Both the position numbers and the translations under genes were made by a program. A stretch of DNA of 64,000 nt, from NCBI RefSeq assembly GCF_024296685.1, contig NZ_CP100763.1:2232001-2296000 (forward strand). The letters are read 5' to 3'. Under the pieces are notes generated by a model. The model did not search any database and was not told the DNA's origin. It was given only the letters and a program-made list of their open reading frames with translations. Source of the DNA: Natrinema marinum. GTDB taxonomy: Archaea > Halobacteriota > Halobacteria > Halobacteriales > Natrialbaceae. Shown here piece after piece: positions 8,706 through 17,602 of this stretch (positions within the stretch are counted from its first letter, which is position 1; each line of letters starts with the position of its first letter).

Positions 8706-11700
8706 TTATCGCGAGAGCGCGGCCGCGACTTTCTCGATCGGATGCGGCGGCTCGTCGGCTCCCTCGCGACTCGAGAGCTGCGACCGACACGACGCCCCGG
8801 GCGCGACGACCGTCTCGCCGTCGCTGTCGTCGACCTGCTCGAAGAGGATCTCGCCGATCGTCCGGCTCAGCGAGTAGTGTTCGGCCTCGTAGCCGAAGGA
8901 GCCGGCCATGCCACAGCAGCCCGAATCGAGCGCGTCGACGGCGTAGCCGGTCGTCCGCAAGACGGCGGCCGCGTGGCCGTCTTTCTTCGTCGCCTTCTGG
9001 TGGCAGTGACCGTGGTAGGTCAGCCGCTCGTCGGGCGCGGCGGTCGGCAGCCCGGCCGCCAGGTCGAACCGGTCTACGTACTCCATGACGCCGTACGTGT
9101 TCGCCGCGACCCGCTCGGCGTCGCGCCCCGAGAGCAGGTCGAGGTAGTCCGACTGGAACATGACCGCATCGGAGGGCTCGACGAGGACGACCTCCCAGCC
9201 GTCTTCGATTCGCGGTGCGAGCGCCTCGACGTTCGTCCGCGCCCGCTCGCGCGACTTGTCGAGGAAGCCCTTCGAGTGCGCCGGCCGCCCCGTCGAGGTC
9301 ACGCCGTCGGGGATCTCGACGCGGACGCCGGCCGTCTCGAGCACCTGCACGGCCGCCTTGCCCGCCCGCGGGTGGTTGTAGTTCGTGTACGTGTCGGGAA
9401 AGAGTAGGGCCTTTCGGGAGGCCTCCTCGAGCGGGATTCGGGAGCCGCCGCGGGCCTCGAACCAGTCCTCGAAGCTCTGGCTCGCGAAGGCCGGCAGGTC
9501 GCGCTCGCGAGCGATACCGACGGTCTTCTCCGCGATCGTGCCCGCGCCGGGCAGGGAGGCGGCCCGGTTCGAGAGCGGCGCGAGCGCGGAGCCGACGGCG
9601 TTGAGTCGGTCGACGTTCGCGAAGAGGCGATCGCGGAGGGTCGCGCCGTTCTCCTGGTGGTTCGCGTGTTCGACCTCGGCTTTGAGCTTCGCCATGTCGA
9701 CCTCGCTCGGGCAGTCCCGCGCACAGCCCTTGCAGCCGATACAGAGGTCCATCACCTCGGCTAAGAACTCGGGGTCGGTGTGCTCCGCGTCGAGTTCGCC
9801 GTTCATCGCCCCGCGGAGCATGTTCGCGCGCCCGCGGGTGCTCAGGCTCTCCTCTTCGGCCGCCCGATAGGTCGGACACATCACGCCGCCGGTCGTCTCC
9901 TGGGAGCCCCGACAGCCGCCACAGCCGTGACAGAGCTCGACCATGCCCTGGAAGCCGTTGTCGTTCTCCCAGTGCAGCGCGGGCTCGAAGCCGGCCTCGA
10001 ACTCGTAGTCCGGCGAGAACCGCAGGTGTTCGGTCATGTCGTGATCGCCGCAGACGTTCCCCGGATTGAGCAGCCAGTCGGGGTCGAACGCCGTCTTCAG
10101 GTCGCGAAAGAGCGACCAGACCGCGTCGCCGTAGAGCTTGCGGTTCCACTGGGTGCGGGCGCGGCCGTCGCCGTGTTCGCCCGAGACCGAGCCGTCGTAC
10201 CGGACGACGAGATCGGTGACGGCGTCCGAGATGGCCTCGAACTGGTTCAGCCCGGCCGGGCTCTTGGTGTCGACCAGCGGCCGCATGTGCATACAGCCCG
10301 GTCCCGCGTGGGCGTAGAAGCTTGCGAACGTGTCCTGCTCCTCGAGTACGTCCTGAAAGTCGTCAACGTAGTCCGCGAGGTGCTCGGTCGGGACGGCCGT
10401 GTCCTCGATGAAGGAAATGTGCTTGGCGTCGGAGGTCCGCGAGAGCAAGATGGGAGCCGCGCTCTTGCGGAGCTTCCAGAGTTCGGCGCGGTCGGCGGGG
10501 TCGTAGGCCTCGAGGGCGTCGAACGCGCGGACGGGGTCCGACCCGGTGGCCGACTCGTCCGCGGTCGCGCCGCCGTCCGAGTCGGCGTCGGAACCGGCCA
10601 TACCGGTCCCACCATCGGATTCCGGCGCGCTCGAGTCGGGCAACCGATCCGCGAGCATCGCTTCGACTTTCCGCCGGGCGTCTTCCTCGCTCTCGCCGTA
10701 GAACTCGACCAACAGCGCCGTCTCGGTCCCCGCGGGGAGGTTCGCGGCCACGTCGGCGAACTCCTCGGTGTCGCGGGCGAGGTCGAGCAACACGTCGTCG
10801 ATCGCTTCGACGGCCGCCGGGTCGTGGGTCCGGACGATGGTATCCACGTCGGCCATCGCCTCGAGCAGATCTTCGTAGGTGAGCAAGGCGACGGCCGTGG
10901 TTTCGGGGATCGGCTCGAGCGAGACGGTGGCTTCGGTGATCACGCCCAGCGTGCCCTCGCTGCCGGCGAAGACGCGGGCGAGGTTGACCGTCGCGTCAGG
11001 ATCGGGCTCGCCGTCGATCTCGACCGTCTCCTCGGTGTTCTCGTCGAAGGCGTCGGGCTCCCCGTAGGCCTCGCCGACGAGCCGATCGAGGTTGTAGCCG
11101 GAGACGTTGCGCTTCAGTTGCGGGTAGACCTCGGCGATCGCGTCGGCCTCCTCGTCGATAACCCGTCGCAGCGCCTCGTAGATCCGCTCGAGGAGGACGC
11201 CGTCCGGATCGGCCCGCTCCCGGAGGTCGCCGACCGTCACCTCGCCGAAGCGCTCGACGGAGCCGTCGGCGAGGACGACCTCGACCGCCTCGACGTAGGC
11301 GTCGGTCTTACCGTACTGCAGCGAGTGCGCTCCCGTCGAGTTGTTGCCGATCGCGCCGCCGACCGTGCTGCGATTGCCCGCCGCGGGGTCGGGCGCGAAC
11401 TTCAGGCCGTGGGGCTCGAGCGCGTCGTTTACGTCCGCGAGGACGGCCCCCGCCTGGACGGTCGCCCGGCGCACGTCTGGCGCGACCTCGACGGCGTCGC
11501 CCATGTGGGCGGTGAAATCGAGGACGACGGCCTCGTTGACCGCCTGTCCCGCGAGGCTCGTCCCGCCGCCGCGGGGGAGGACCGGGATGCCATTTTCGGC
11601 GCAGTACGCGACGACGTTCGCGACGTCCGCCGTCGAGCGCGGGAGGACGACGCCGACCGGCGTCACCTCGTAGGCGCTGGCGTCGGTCGCGTACAGTCGT

Positions 11701-11921
11701 CGGCTGTACTCGTCGAATCGAACCTCGCCGTCGATTCGCTCTCGCAGGGCCGAGACGAGTTCGGGACGGGCGATATCGCCACCCACGTAGTCGTACTCGG
11801 CCCGCGAGTCGGCCGCCGGATCGTCCGCCCGCCGTTCCGACGGCGACCCGAGGTCGGTCTCGTCGGGGCTCGCGGTCTGGTCGCTGTGATCGGTCGTGGA
11901 TCGGTGGTCTTCCGTCGCCAT
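8706..11921 (-). CDS. Fused FAD-linked oxidase / Fe-S (GlcD-GlcF or D-lactate dehydrogenase type)
   Basis: A 1071-residue fusion. The FAD-binding domain (about 80-300) has LPRGGGTSLAGQAV and GNNSTGAHSLQYGKTD. An FAD-oxidase C-terminal domain follows. Two 4Fe-4S clusters come next (CHGCGGC and CIGCKGCARDCP). Two CCG-type domains close it (GHCHQKATKK, DSGCCGMAGSFGYE). The family oxidises D-lactate, glycolate or other 2-hydroxyacids and passes electrons to the respiratory chain. A Gly/Asp/Ser-rich linker around 440-475 (ESDGGTGMAGSDADSDGG) is inserted. Start ATG 11921 is one base after the stop of the upstream 2-hydroxyacid dehydrogenase, so the two are an operon. Confidence 0.9.
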   Translation of the reverse strand: MATEDHRSTTDHSDQTASPDETDLGSPSERRADDPAADSRAEYDYVGGDIARPELVSALRERIDGEVRFDEYSRRLYATDASAYEVTPVGVVLPRSTADVANVVAYCAENGIPVLPRGGGTSLAGQAVNEAVVLDFTAHMGDAVEVAPDVRRATVQAGAVLADVNDALEPHGLKFAPDPAAGNRSTVGGAIGNNSTGAHSLQYGKTDAYVEAVEVVLADGSVERFGEVTVGDLRERADPDGVLLERIYEALRRVIDEEADAIAEVYPQLKRNVSGYNLDRLVGEAYGEPDAFDENTEETVEIDGEPDPDATVNLARVFAGSEGTLGVITEATVSLEPIPETTAVALLTYEDLLEAMADVDTIVRTHDPAAVEAIDDVLLDLARDTEEFADVAANLPAGTETALLVEFYGESEEDARRKVEAMLADRLPDSSAPESDGGTGMAGSDADSDGGATADESATGSDPVRAFDALEAYDPADRAELWKLRKSAAPILLSRTSDAKHISFIEDTAVPTEHLADYVDDFQDVLEEQDTFASFYAHAGPGCMHMRPLVDTKSPAGLNQFEAISDAVTDLVVRYDGSVSGEHGDGRARTQWNRKLYGDAVWSLFRDLKTAFDPDWLLNPGNVCGDHDMTEHLRFSPDYEFEAGFEPALHWENDNGFQGMVELCHGCGGCRGSQETTGGVMCPTYRAAEEESLSTRGRANMLRGAMNGELDAEHTDPEFLAEVMDLCIGCKGCARDCPSEVDMAKLKAEVEHANHQENGATLRDRLFANVDRLNAVGSALAPLSNRAASLPGAGTIAEKTVGIARERDLPAFASQSFEDWFEARGGSRIPLEEASRKALLFPDTYTNYNHPRAGKAAVQVLETAGVRVEIPDGVTSTGRPAHSKGFLDKSRERARTNVEALAPRIEDGWEVVLVEPSDAVMFQSDYLDLLSGRDAERVAANTYGVMEYVDRFDLAAGLPTAAPDERLTYHGHCHQKATKKDGHAAAVLRTTGYAVDALDSGCCGMAGSFGYEAEHYSLSRTIGEILFEQVDDSDGETVVAPGASCRSQLSSREGADEPPHPIEKVAAALSR

Positions 11922-11922
11922 G

Positions 11923-12891
11923 TTAGCTCTCGGGTCGGTAGACGGCGTTCTCCAGTTCGCCGCCGGTCTCGAGGGCCTCGACGTTGTGCGCCACGATGTC
12001 GGCCAGCCGGTCCCAGTGTTTCGGCGTGTGGCCACCCGTGTGGGGCGTGATCAGACAGTTCTCGAGGTCCCAGAGCGGGTGGTCGGCCGGCAGCGGCTCG
12101 GGATCGGTCACGTCGAGCGCGGCACCTCGAATCCCCTCGAACTGCAGCGCGGAGACGAGCGCGTCGGTGTCGACGATGCCGCCGCGGGCCGCGTTGACGA
12201 CCACCGCGTTCGGCGGGAGCGTCGCCAGTTCCGCCTCGCCGACCAGTCCGCGGGTCAGGTCGTTGAGCGGACAGGCGAGGACGACGTAGTCGCTTCGGGA
12301 GAAGGCCTCGTGGATATCGTCCTCCTCGAAGCCGAGCACCTCGTCGGTCGGGCCGCCCTTCGCGGGCGTGTAGCGGACCCCGATCGTCTCGACCTCGAAC
12401 CCCTCGAGTCGTTGGGCAATCTCCTGGCCGATCGAGCCGAGGCCGACGATCGTGACCGTGCTGTCGGTGAACTCGAACGACTGGAAGTGGCGCCACTCGT
12501 CGTTCGCCTTGCGCCGCCAGCCCTCGTGGAGTCGGCGCGCGAAGACGAGCATGTTGCCGATGGACTGCTCGGCGATGCCAGGGGCGTGGATCCCGCCGGC
12601 GTTGGTGACGGCGACGCCGTGGTCCGCCAGCGCGTCCATCGGGACGTGATCGGTACCGGCGAAGGTACACGCGAACAGCTCGAGCCGATCGGCGCGCTCG
12701 AGCAGGTCTTCGTCGATCGAGATTCCCGTCACGACCCGCGCCTGCGGGACGAGTTCGCGTTCCTCTTTCGGCGTCCGCGCGAGCGCGACAGTGTATTCGG
12801 GCAGCCGCTCGCGCAGGGTTTCGGCGTACGATTCCATCGACAGCCCTTCCGTTCCCTCTCGCAAAACGACGACGTCTGGGTTCGTGCTCAT
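11923..12891 (-). CDS. D-isomer-specific 2-hydroxyacid dehydrogenase
   Basis: A 322-residue NAD(P)-dependent enzyme. The N-terminal catalytic part has LFACTFAGTDHVPMDAL. The nucleotide-binding domain has VGLGSIGQEIAQRL. The catalytic Arg is in VVNAARGGIVD, the Glu in TDPEPLP, and the His in ITPHTGGHTP. It is the first gene of an operon with the fused FAD/Fe-S oxidase one base downstream. Both enzymes act on 2-hydroxyacids, one with NAD(P) and one with the electron-transport chain. The substrate is not visible; glyoxylate/hydroxypyruvate or phenylpyruvate are possible. Confidence 0.92.
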   Translation of the reverse strand: MSTNPDVVVLREGTEGLSMESYAETLRERLPEYTVALARTPKEERELVPQARVVTGISIDEDLLERADRLELFACTFAGTDHVPMDALADHGVAVTNAGGIHAPGIAEQSIGNMLVFARRLHEGWRRKANDEWRHFQSFEFTDSTVTIVGLGSIGQEIAQRLEGFEVETIGVRYTPAKGGPTDEVLGFEEDDIHEAFSRSDYVVLACPLNDLTRGLVGEAELATLPPNAVVVNAARGGIVDTDALVSALQFEGIRGAALDVTDPEPLPADHPLWDLENCLITPHTGGHTPKHWDRLADIVAHNVEALETGGELENAVYRPES

Positions 12892-13027
12892 GGTGAGTAG
12901 GATGCGTCGCGGTGACGCGGCTTGCGGTCTATCCTATCATTGTCATCGGCTCTCTTATCCTTTTTGTGTAGTCGTCGTTAACAGCAATTGTGTATAATTA
13001 AGGGGGTGGGGGTCGTCATCCCCTAGC
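12892..13027. promoter_or_regulatory. Divergent promoter between hydroxyacid dehydrogenase and M20 operons
   Basis: AT-rich interval in a GC-rich context. Elements seen are CTTATCCTTTTTGTGTAG at about 12954-12971 and TTGTGTATAATTAA at 12988-13001. The latter could be a TATA box for the + strand operon starting at 13028. It also contains a GTATA/TATACACAA motif like those at other promoters of this island. Confidence 0.45.
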
Positions 13028-14335
13028 ATGCCCGAACCGATACAGGAGCGACTCGAGACGGTTCGTCGCAGCTTCCACCGCCACCCCGAGCCCGCGTGGC
13101 GCGAGTTCTTCACCACGACACAGCTCGTCGCGGAGATTCAGGAGATCGGCGTCGACGAGCTGGCCGTCGGCCCGGACGCCTACGATCCCGACGACCGGAT
13201 GGCCGTCCCCGACGAGGACCTCGAGCCGTGGCGCGAGCGCGCCCGCGAGCGCGGCGCGGACGAGGACCTGCTGGCGAAACTCGAAGGCGGCACCACCGGC
13301 GCGGTCGCGGTGCTCGAGCGCGGCGAGGGACCGGCGATCGGCCTGCGCGTCGATATCGACGGCCTGTTCATCGAGGAATCGACCGACGGAGAGCACGTCC
13401 CCGCCGCGGAGGAGTTCCGCTCGGAGATCGACGGGACGATGCACGCCTGCGGCCACGACGCCCACATGACGTGGGGACTGGCCGCGCTCGAGCGAATCGC
13501 CGAGAGCGACTTCTCGGGACGATTGGTCGTCTTTTTCCAGCCCGCCGAGGAGACGGGCGGCGGCGGCTGTCCGATGGCGAAAAGCGAGTACGCGGACGAG
13601 CTGGACTACCTGCTGGCGATCCACGTCGGGCTGGACCACCCGACCGGCGAAGTCGTCGCGGGGATCGAGAAACCCCTGGCGATGGCCCACGTCGACGCGA
13701 CGATCGAGGGCACCTCCGCACACGCCGGGAAGGCGCCGAACGAGGGCGACAACGCCATGCACGCCATGGGTACTGCGATCGAGAACGCCTACGGCATCCC
13801 CCGCCACAGCGACGGGATGACCCGCGTGAACATCGGGAAAGCTGAGGCCGGGACCGCGAGCAACGTCATCGCCGAGGAGGCACACATGGAGGCCGAGGCC
13901 CGCGGGGAGACCACCGAACTGATGGAGTACATGAAACGCCGGCTCGAGCGCACCGTGAAATCCGCGGCGCGGATGCACGGCTGCGAGGCCGCGGTCGACG
14001 TGGTCAGCGAGTCGCCGCGTGCCGACAGCGACCCGGAGATGCAGGAGATCGTGAGCGAGGTCGCCGGCGGCGTCGACGGGATCGAGCGCGTGCTGCCGGC
14101 CGCGGACTTCGGTGCGAGCGAGGACGCCACCTTCCTCATGGAGCGCGTCCAGGAAGACGGCGGGCTGGCGACGTACATGATCGTCGGGACGGATCACCCG
14201 ACGAGCCACCACACGCCCACGTTCGACGTCGACGAGCGCAGCCTCGAGCACGGGGTCGACGTGCTCGTCGAGACGATTCACGAACTCGAGCGGCGCCACC
14301 CAGTTTCGCGCGCGGGCAGTGAGAACGACGAATGA
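13028..14335 (+). CDS. M20 amidohydrolase of AbgA type
   Basis: Predicted metal-dependent amidohydrolase of 435 residues. The metal-binding [11 protein letters not shown] and the [11 protein letters not shown] catalytic-Glu segment are present. Also present are the dimerisation-domain [17 protein letters not shown] and the late metal His in SHHTPTFD. The N-terminal insert with WRERARERG and [12 protein letters not shown] is characteristic of AbgA, the p-aminobenzoyl-glutamate hydrolase subunit, rather than of carboxypeptidase G2. The stop overlaps the start of the threonine ammonia-lyase gene (ATGA), so they are translationally coupled. A close paralogue is at 20353-21633. In this island it is a candidate N-acetyl-diaminobutyrate deacetylase (inference). 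Confidence 0.88.
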   Translation: MPEPIQERLETVRRSFHRHPEPAWREFFTTTQLVAEIQEIGVDELAVGPDAYDPDDRMAVPDEDLEPWRERARERGADEDLLAKLEGGTTGAVAVLERGEGPAIGLRVDIDGLFIEESTDGEHVPAAEEFRSEIDGTMHACGHDAHMTWGLAALERIAESDFSGRLVVFFQPAEETGGGGCPMAKSEYADELDYLLAIHVGLDHPTGEVVAGIEKPLAMAHVDATIEGTSAHAGKAPNEGDNAMHAMGTAIENAYGIPRHSDGMTRVNIGKAEAGTASNVIAEEAHMEAEARGETTELMEYMKRRLERTVKSAARMHGCEAAVDVVSESPRADSDPEMQEIVSEVAGGVDGIERVLPAADFGASEDATFLMERVQEDGGLATYMIVGTDHPTSHHTPTFDVDERSLEHGVDVLVETIHELERRHPVSRAGSENDE

Positions 14336-15582
14336 GCGGGAACCGGTCCGCGAGCGAGCCGCGAGTCACGGGAGCGGACATCGAGGCTGCACGGGAGCGC
14401 ATCGCCGACGTGGTCCACCGCACGCCGCTCGATACCTCGCGGACGTTCGCCGAGATGAGCGGCGCGGCCTCGGTGGGGCTCAAACTCGAGAACGTCCAAC
14501 GGACGGGGTCGTTCAAGATCCGCGGGGCGTACAACACGATGGCCCAGCTCTCGCCCGCGGAGCGCGAGGCGGGCGTCATCGCCTCGAGCGCGGGCAACCA
14601 CGCCCAGGGCGTCGCGCTGGCCGGTCAGTTGCTCGATATCGAGACGACGATCGTCGTCCCCGAGGTGACCCCCGCCGCGAAAATCGAGGCCACCCGCGGC
14701 TACGGGGCCGAGGTCGTCGTCGAGGGCGACATCTACGAGCGCTCCTACGAGTACGCCACAGAGCGGGCCGACGAGACCGGCGAGACGTTCGTCCACCCCT
14801 TCGACGACGAGGCCATCGTCGCCGGCCAGGGGACGGTCGGCCTCGAGTTGCGCGAGCAATACCCCGAGATCGACACCGTCCTCGTTTCGATCGGCGGCGG
14901 CGGGCTCATCTCGGGCATCGGGACGGCGCTAAAAGCTCGCGAGCCGGACGTGCGCGTGATCGGCGTCCAGCCTGAGGGCGCCGCCCACGCCAAGCCGTCG
15001 CTCGAGGCCGGCGAGATCCGCGAACTTCCGGACGTCGACACCGTCGCGGAGGGGATCGCGGACACCCGGCTGCTCGAGACCACCTTCGCGATCGCCCGCG
15101 AGGTCGTCGACGACGTGGTCAGCGTGAGCGACCGGGAGATCGCCGCCGCCGTGACCCTGCTGGCCGAGCGCGCGAAGACAGTCGCCGAGAGCGCCGGAGC
15201 CGCCCCGCTCGCCGCGGCGCTGTCGGACGAACTGGAGCTCGGAGGTGAGCACGTCGGCGTCGTGATCTCCGGCGGCAACGTCAATCTCACCGAACACGCC
15301 GAACTGACGCGGGCGGGGTTACACGAACTCGAGCGCTACGCCGAAGCGCGACTCGCGGTCGCGGGCTGGCCGACGACGGTCGGCGACGTGGTCGAGACCG
15401 TCGAATCGGAGGGCGCCGAACTGGACGTCCTCGAGCGCGCCCGTCGAACGTCGGTCGACGAGCCGAATCGGGTGCCGGTCACCGTCGGCCTCGAGGGGAG
15501 TGGTCCCGCCCATCTCGAGGGAGTGCTCGAGGCGCTAGCGGGGCTCGAAGGGGTGTCGGTCGTGGAACGCTCGCTCGAGTAG
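14332..15582 (+). CDS. Threonine ammonia-lyase (threonine dehydratase) paralogue 1
   Basis: PLP-dependent fold-type II enzyme, 416 residues, deaminating threonine/serine to 2-oxobutyrate/pyruvate. The Schiff-base lysine is in SFKIRGAYN (K62). [13 protein letters not shown] and the phosphate-binding GGGGLISG follow. The C-terminal 80 residues form an ACT-like regulatory domain. It overlaps the upstream M20 gene by four bases. A second copy is at 48084-49295. EutB of the hydroxyectoine pathway belongs to the same superfamily, so a non-threonine substrate in this island is possible but unproven. Confidence 0.88.
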   Translation: MSGNRSASEPRVTGADIEAARERIADVVHRTPLDTSRTFAEMSGAASVGLKLENVQRTGSFKIRGAYNTMAQLSPAEREAGVIASSAGNHAQGVALAGQLLDIETTIVVPEVTPAAKIEATRGYGAEVVVEGDIYERSYEYATERADETGETFVHPFDDEAIVAGQGTVGLELREQYPEIDTVLVSIGGGGLISGIGTALKAREPDVRVIGVQPEGAAHAKPSLEAGEIRELPDVDTVAEGIADTRLLETTFAIAREVVDDVVSVSDREIAAAVTLLAERAKTVAESAGAAPLAAALSDELELGGEHVGVVISGGNVNLTEHAELTRAGLHELERYAEARLAVAGWPTTVGDVVETVESEGAELDVLERARRTSVDEPNRVPVTVGLEGSGPAHLEGVLEALAGLEGVSVVERSLE

Positions 15583-15680
15583 CCGCCGGCCGTAGTTCGG
15601 TTCGTCCGATGAGGAGGACCGACCGGCGACCCGACGAATGTCAACGAAACGTTTTCTACACCGTGTAGACAAGTCCGGAT

Positions 15681-15962
15681 GTGAATCGACCGTTCGTCTA
15701 TCACGTCTCACAGATGGTCGTCGGCGTCGGTCTCGCCCTGATCGCGGTTTCGAACGTCGTGACCGACGATCTCGACGGGTTCGTGATGCCCGTTAGCACG
15801 GCGTTGCTGATCGTCGGCGGCGTCGGGATCTTACTCGGTAACGGCTACCACATTCTGAACGAGAACGCCGACCGCGTCGACGTCGGCCCCGTGAGTTTTT
15901 GGCTCTCGGTCGTCGCCGCGGTGCTTGTTCTGCTCGCGGGCGTGTTGTCGCTCGCGGTCTGA
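15681..15962 (+). CDS. Small three-helix membrane protein
   Basis: 93 residues with GTG start (MNRPFVYHVSQ). Three hydrophobic segments lie at about 10-27, 34-52 and 71-92, with short acidic loops such as TDDLDG. No motif that I recognise. Just upstream is GTTTTCTACACCGTGTAG, containing a CTACAC...GTGTAG inverted repeat, at about 15650-15668. Confidence 0.65.
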   Translation: MNRPFVYHVSQMVVGVGLALIAVSNVVTDDLDGFVMPVSTALLIVGGVGILLGNGYHILNENADRVDVGPVSFWLSVVAAVLVLLAGVLSLAV

Positions 15963-16096
15963 CGTGGAACGCCGGAGTCCGAGAAGCGACTCCGGTGAAT
16001 TCGGCAGATCAGTATTCGTGTATCAGGCTGGCGAAAGGGGAACAGCGGACGCCGGTGGAGCGCTCGGCGAAACGAAAATCGATCGGCGGACGGGAG

Positions 16097-17458
16097 TCAG
16101 GCCACCTTCGCGCTCGGCCCGACGGCCTCGATCGCCTCGAGGAAGATACCGATCCCGAGATCGATCTCGCGTGCGGTCGAGTCCAGCGGCGGGAGCAGGC
16201 GGATAGTCTTCTTGCCACAGCCAAGCGTCAGGAGGCCGCGCTCGAGGGCCGCCTGGACGACGTTCGTCCGGCGCTCGGGGGTGTCGAACTCGACGGCGAG
16301 CATCAGGCCCTTGCCGCGGACGTCCTCGACGTAGTCGGGCGCGTCGTCGCGCAGGAGCTCTTTGGCCTGCTCGCCGCGTCTGGTGGCGTTGTCGAGGAGG
16401 TCGTGTTCCTCGATCGCCTCGAGGGTGAACGCGCCCATCATCGAGCCGAGCAGGTCACCGCCGCCGAAGGTGGAGCCCAGCCGGTTCTTCTGGTCGGGGA
16501 AGATCTCGGAGCGAGAGATGGTCGCGCCGACGCGCAGAGCCTTCGCGCTGGCGATCACGTCGGGTTCGATCGGGTAGTGGTCGGAGGCCCAGATCTCGCC
16601 GGTGCGGCCGACGCCGGCCTGAATCTCGTCGACGACCAGCGGGATGTCGTACTCGTCGGTGACGGCCGCGACCTCCCCCATGAACTCCTCGCTGGGGAAG
16701 CGGTAGCCGCCGACGCCCTGGATCGGCTCGAGCGTCAGGAAGGCGATCTCGTCGGGATCGACGTAGCCGCCTTCGGGCGCGAGCATGTTACGGAGCTGCG
16801 AGCCGCCGCCGCTGAAGAAGCCGCAGTCACAGCTCGCGGCGTCACAGCCCCGGTCGTCACAGAACGGGACCGTCTCGATCCCGCTGATCTCGGGGTAGTG
16901 GCGCGTGTAGACGTCCTTGGACTTCGTGATCGACAGCGTCCCGAGGGTCCGACCGTGAAAGCTCCCGGAGAAGGCCACGCCGTACTTCGACGGGGCACGG
17001 TAGTCGTTCGTGATCTTCATCGCGTTCTCCATCGCCTCCGCGCCGGAGTTCGAGAGGAAGACGGTGTCCATTCCATACTGGCTCGAGACCTCGGTCAGTT
17101 TCTCCATAAGGTGGCTCGAGCCGGGGAAGTCGGCCTCGTCGGGGCTGGGGCCGGAGCCGAAGTACATGTCCTGGCCGGCGATCTTCATCGGTTCGACGAG
17201 GTCGAACTCGCGGACCTTCGAGAGGACCGTCTCGTTGTTGTAGCCGAGCGGTGCCGCGCCGATGTGACAGGTAAAATCGAGCAGGACGTTGCCGTCGACG
17301 TCCGTGACGAACGGGCCGTCGGCCTCTCGGGTTACGTCCCAGACGAATTCGTGGGAGTACTCGCTGGGGGCCGAGTACTCCTGGTGGAAGTCCACCCACT
17401 GCTGGGCGTTCGGACCCGGAAGCGCGTCCGCGTCGGGTTCCGCCGTGTCCCTATCCAT
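16097..17458 (-). CDS. Class III aminotransferase with a Cys-rich insert
   Basis: A 453-residue PLP-dependent omega/4-aminobutyrate-type transaminase. The cofactor region has NSGAEAMENAMK. The aromatic clamp follows as SFHGRTLGTLS. The Asp is in VVDEIQAGVGRTG, and the Schiff-base lysine in SAKALRVGATI. Between residues about 195 and 215 there is an insertion with CDDRGCDAASCDCGFF, four or five cysteines that could bind a metal. Class III enzymes usually lack this. Acceptor and donor are unknown; context suggests amino-acid or diamine catabolism. The start ATG sits directly after an ACACA-N5-TGTGT inverted repeat. Confidence 0.88.
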   Translation of the reverse strand: MDRDTAEPDADALPGPNAQQWVDFHQEYSAPSEYSHEFVWDVTREADGPFVTDVDGNVLLDFTCHIGAAPLGYNNETVLSKVREFDLVEPMKIAGQDMYFGSGPSPDEADFPGSSHLMEKLTEVSSQYGMDTVFLSNSGAEAMENAMKITNDYRAPSKYGVAFSGSFHGRTLGTLSITKSKDVYTRHYPEISGIETVPFCDDRGCDAASCDCGFFSGGGSQLRNMLAPEGGYVDPDEIAFLTLEPIQGVGGYRFPSEEFMGEVAAVTDEYDIPLVVDEIQAGVGRTGEIWASDHYPIEPDVIASAKALRVGATISRSEIFPDQKNRLGSTFGGGDLLGSMMGAFTLEAIEEHDLLDNATRRGEQAKELLRDDAPDYVEDVRGKGLMLAVEFDTPERRTNVVQAALERGLLTLGCGKKTIRLLPPLDSTAREIDLGIGIFLEAIEAVGPSAKVA

Positions 17459-17490
17459 ACACAGATTATGTGTACCTCGTACATTAAAAC
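17459..17490 (-). promoter_or_regulatory. Promoter and putative operator of the 16097-17458 aminotransferase
   Basis: An inverted repeat ACACA-N5-TGTGT at 17459-17473 abuts the start codon. Overlapping it is GTAC-N3-GTAC at 17472-17482. Farther upstream TTTTAATG (17483-17490 region, minus strand) looks like a TATA box. The repeat would overlap the transcription start, the position expected for a repressor site. Confidence 0.5.
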
Positions 17491-17602
17491 TTGTTATAGC
17501 TTGGCGTAGACCCAGCGTGACGGGACGACGCGACGACGCGAAAAACGAACAGCATGACGGCCGAAGCGCGTCGGCCAGCGAGGGGGGCGGATGGAAGGCG
17601 AT

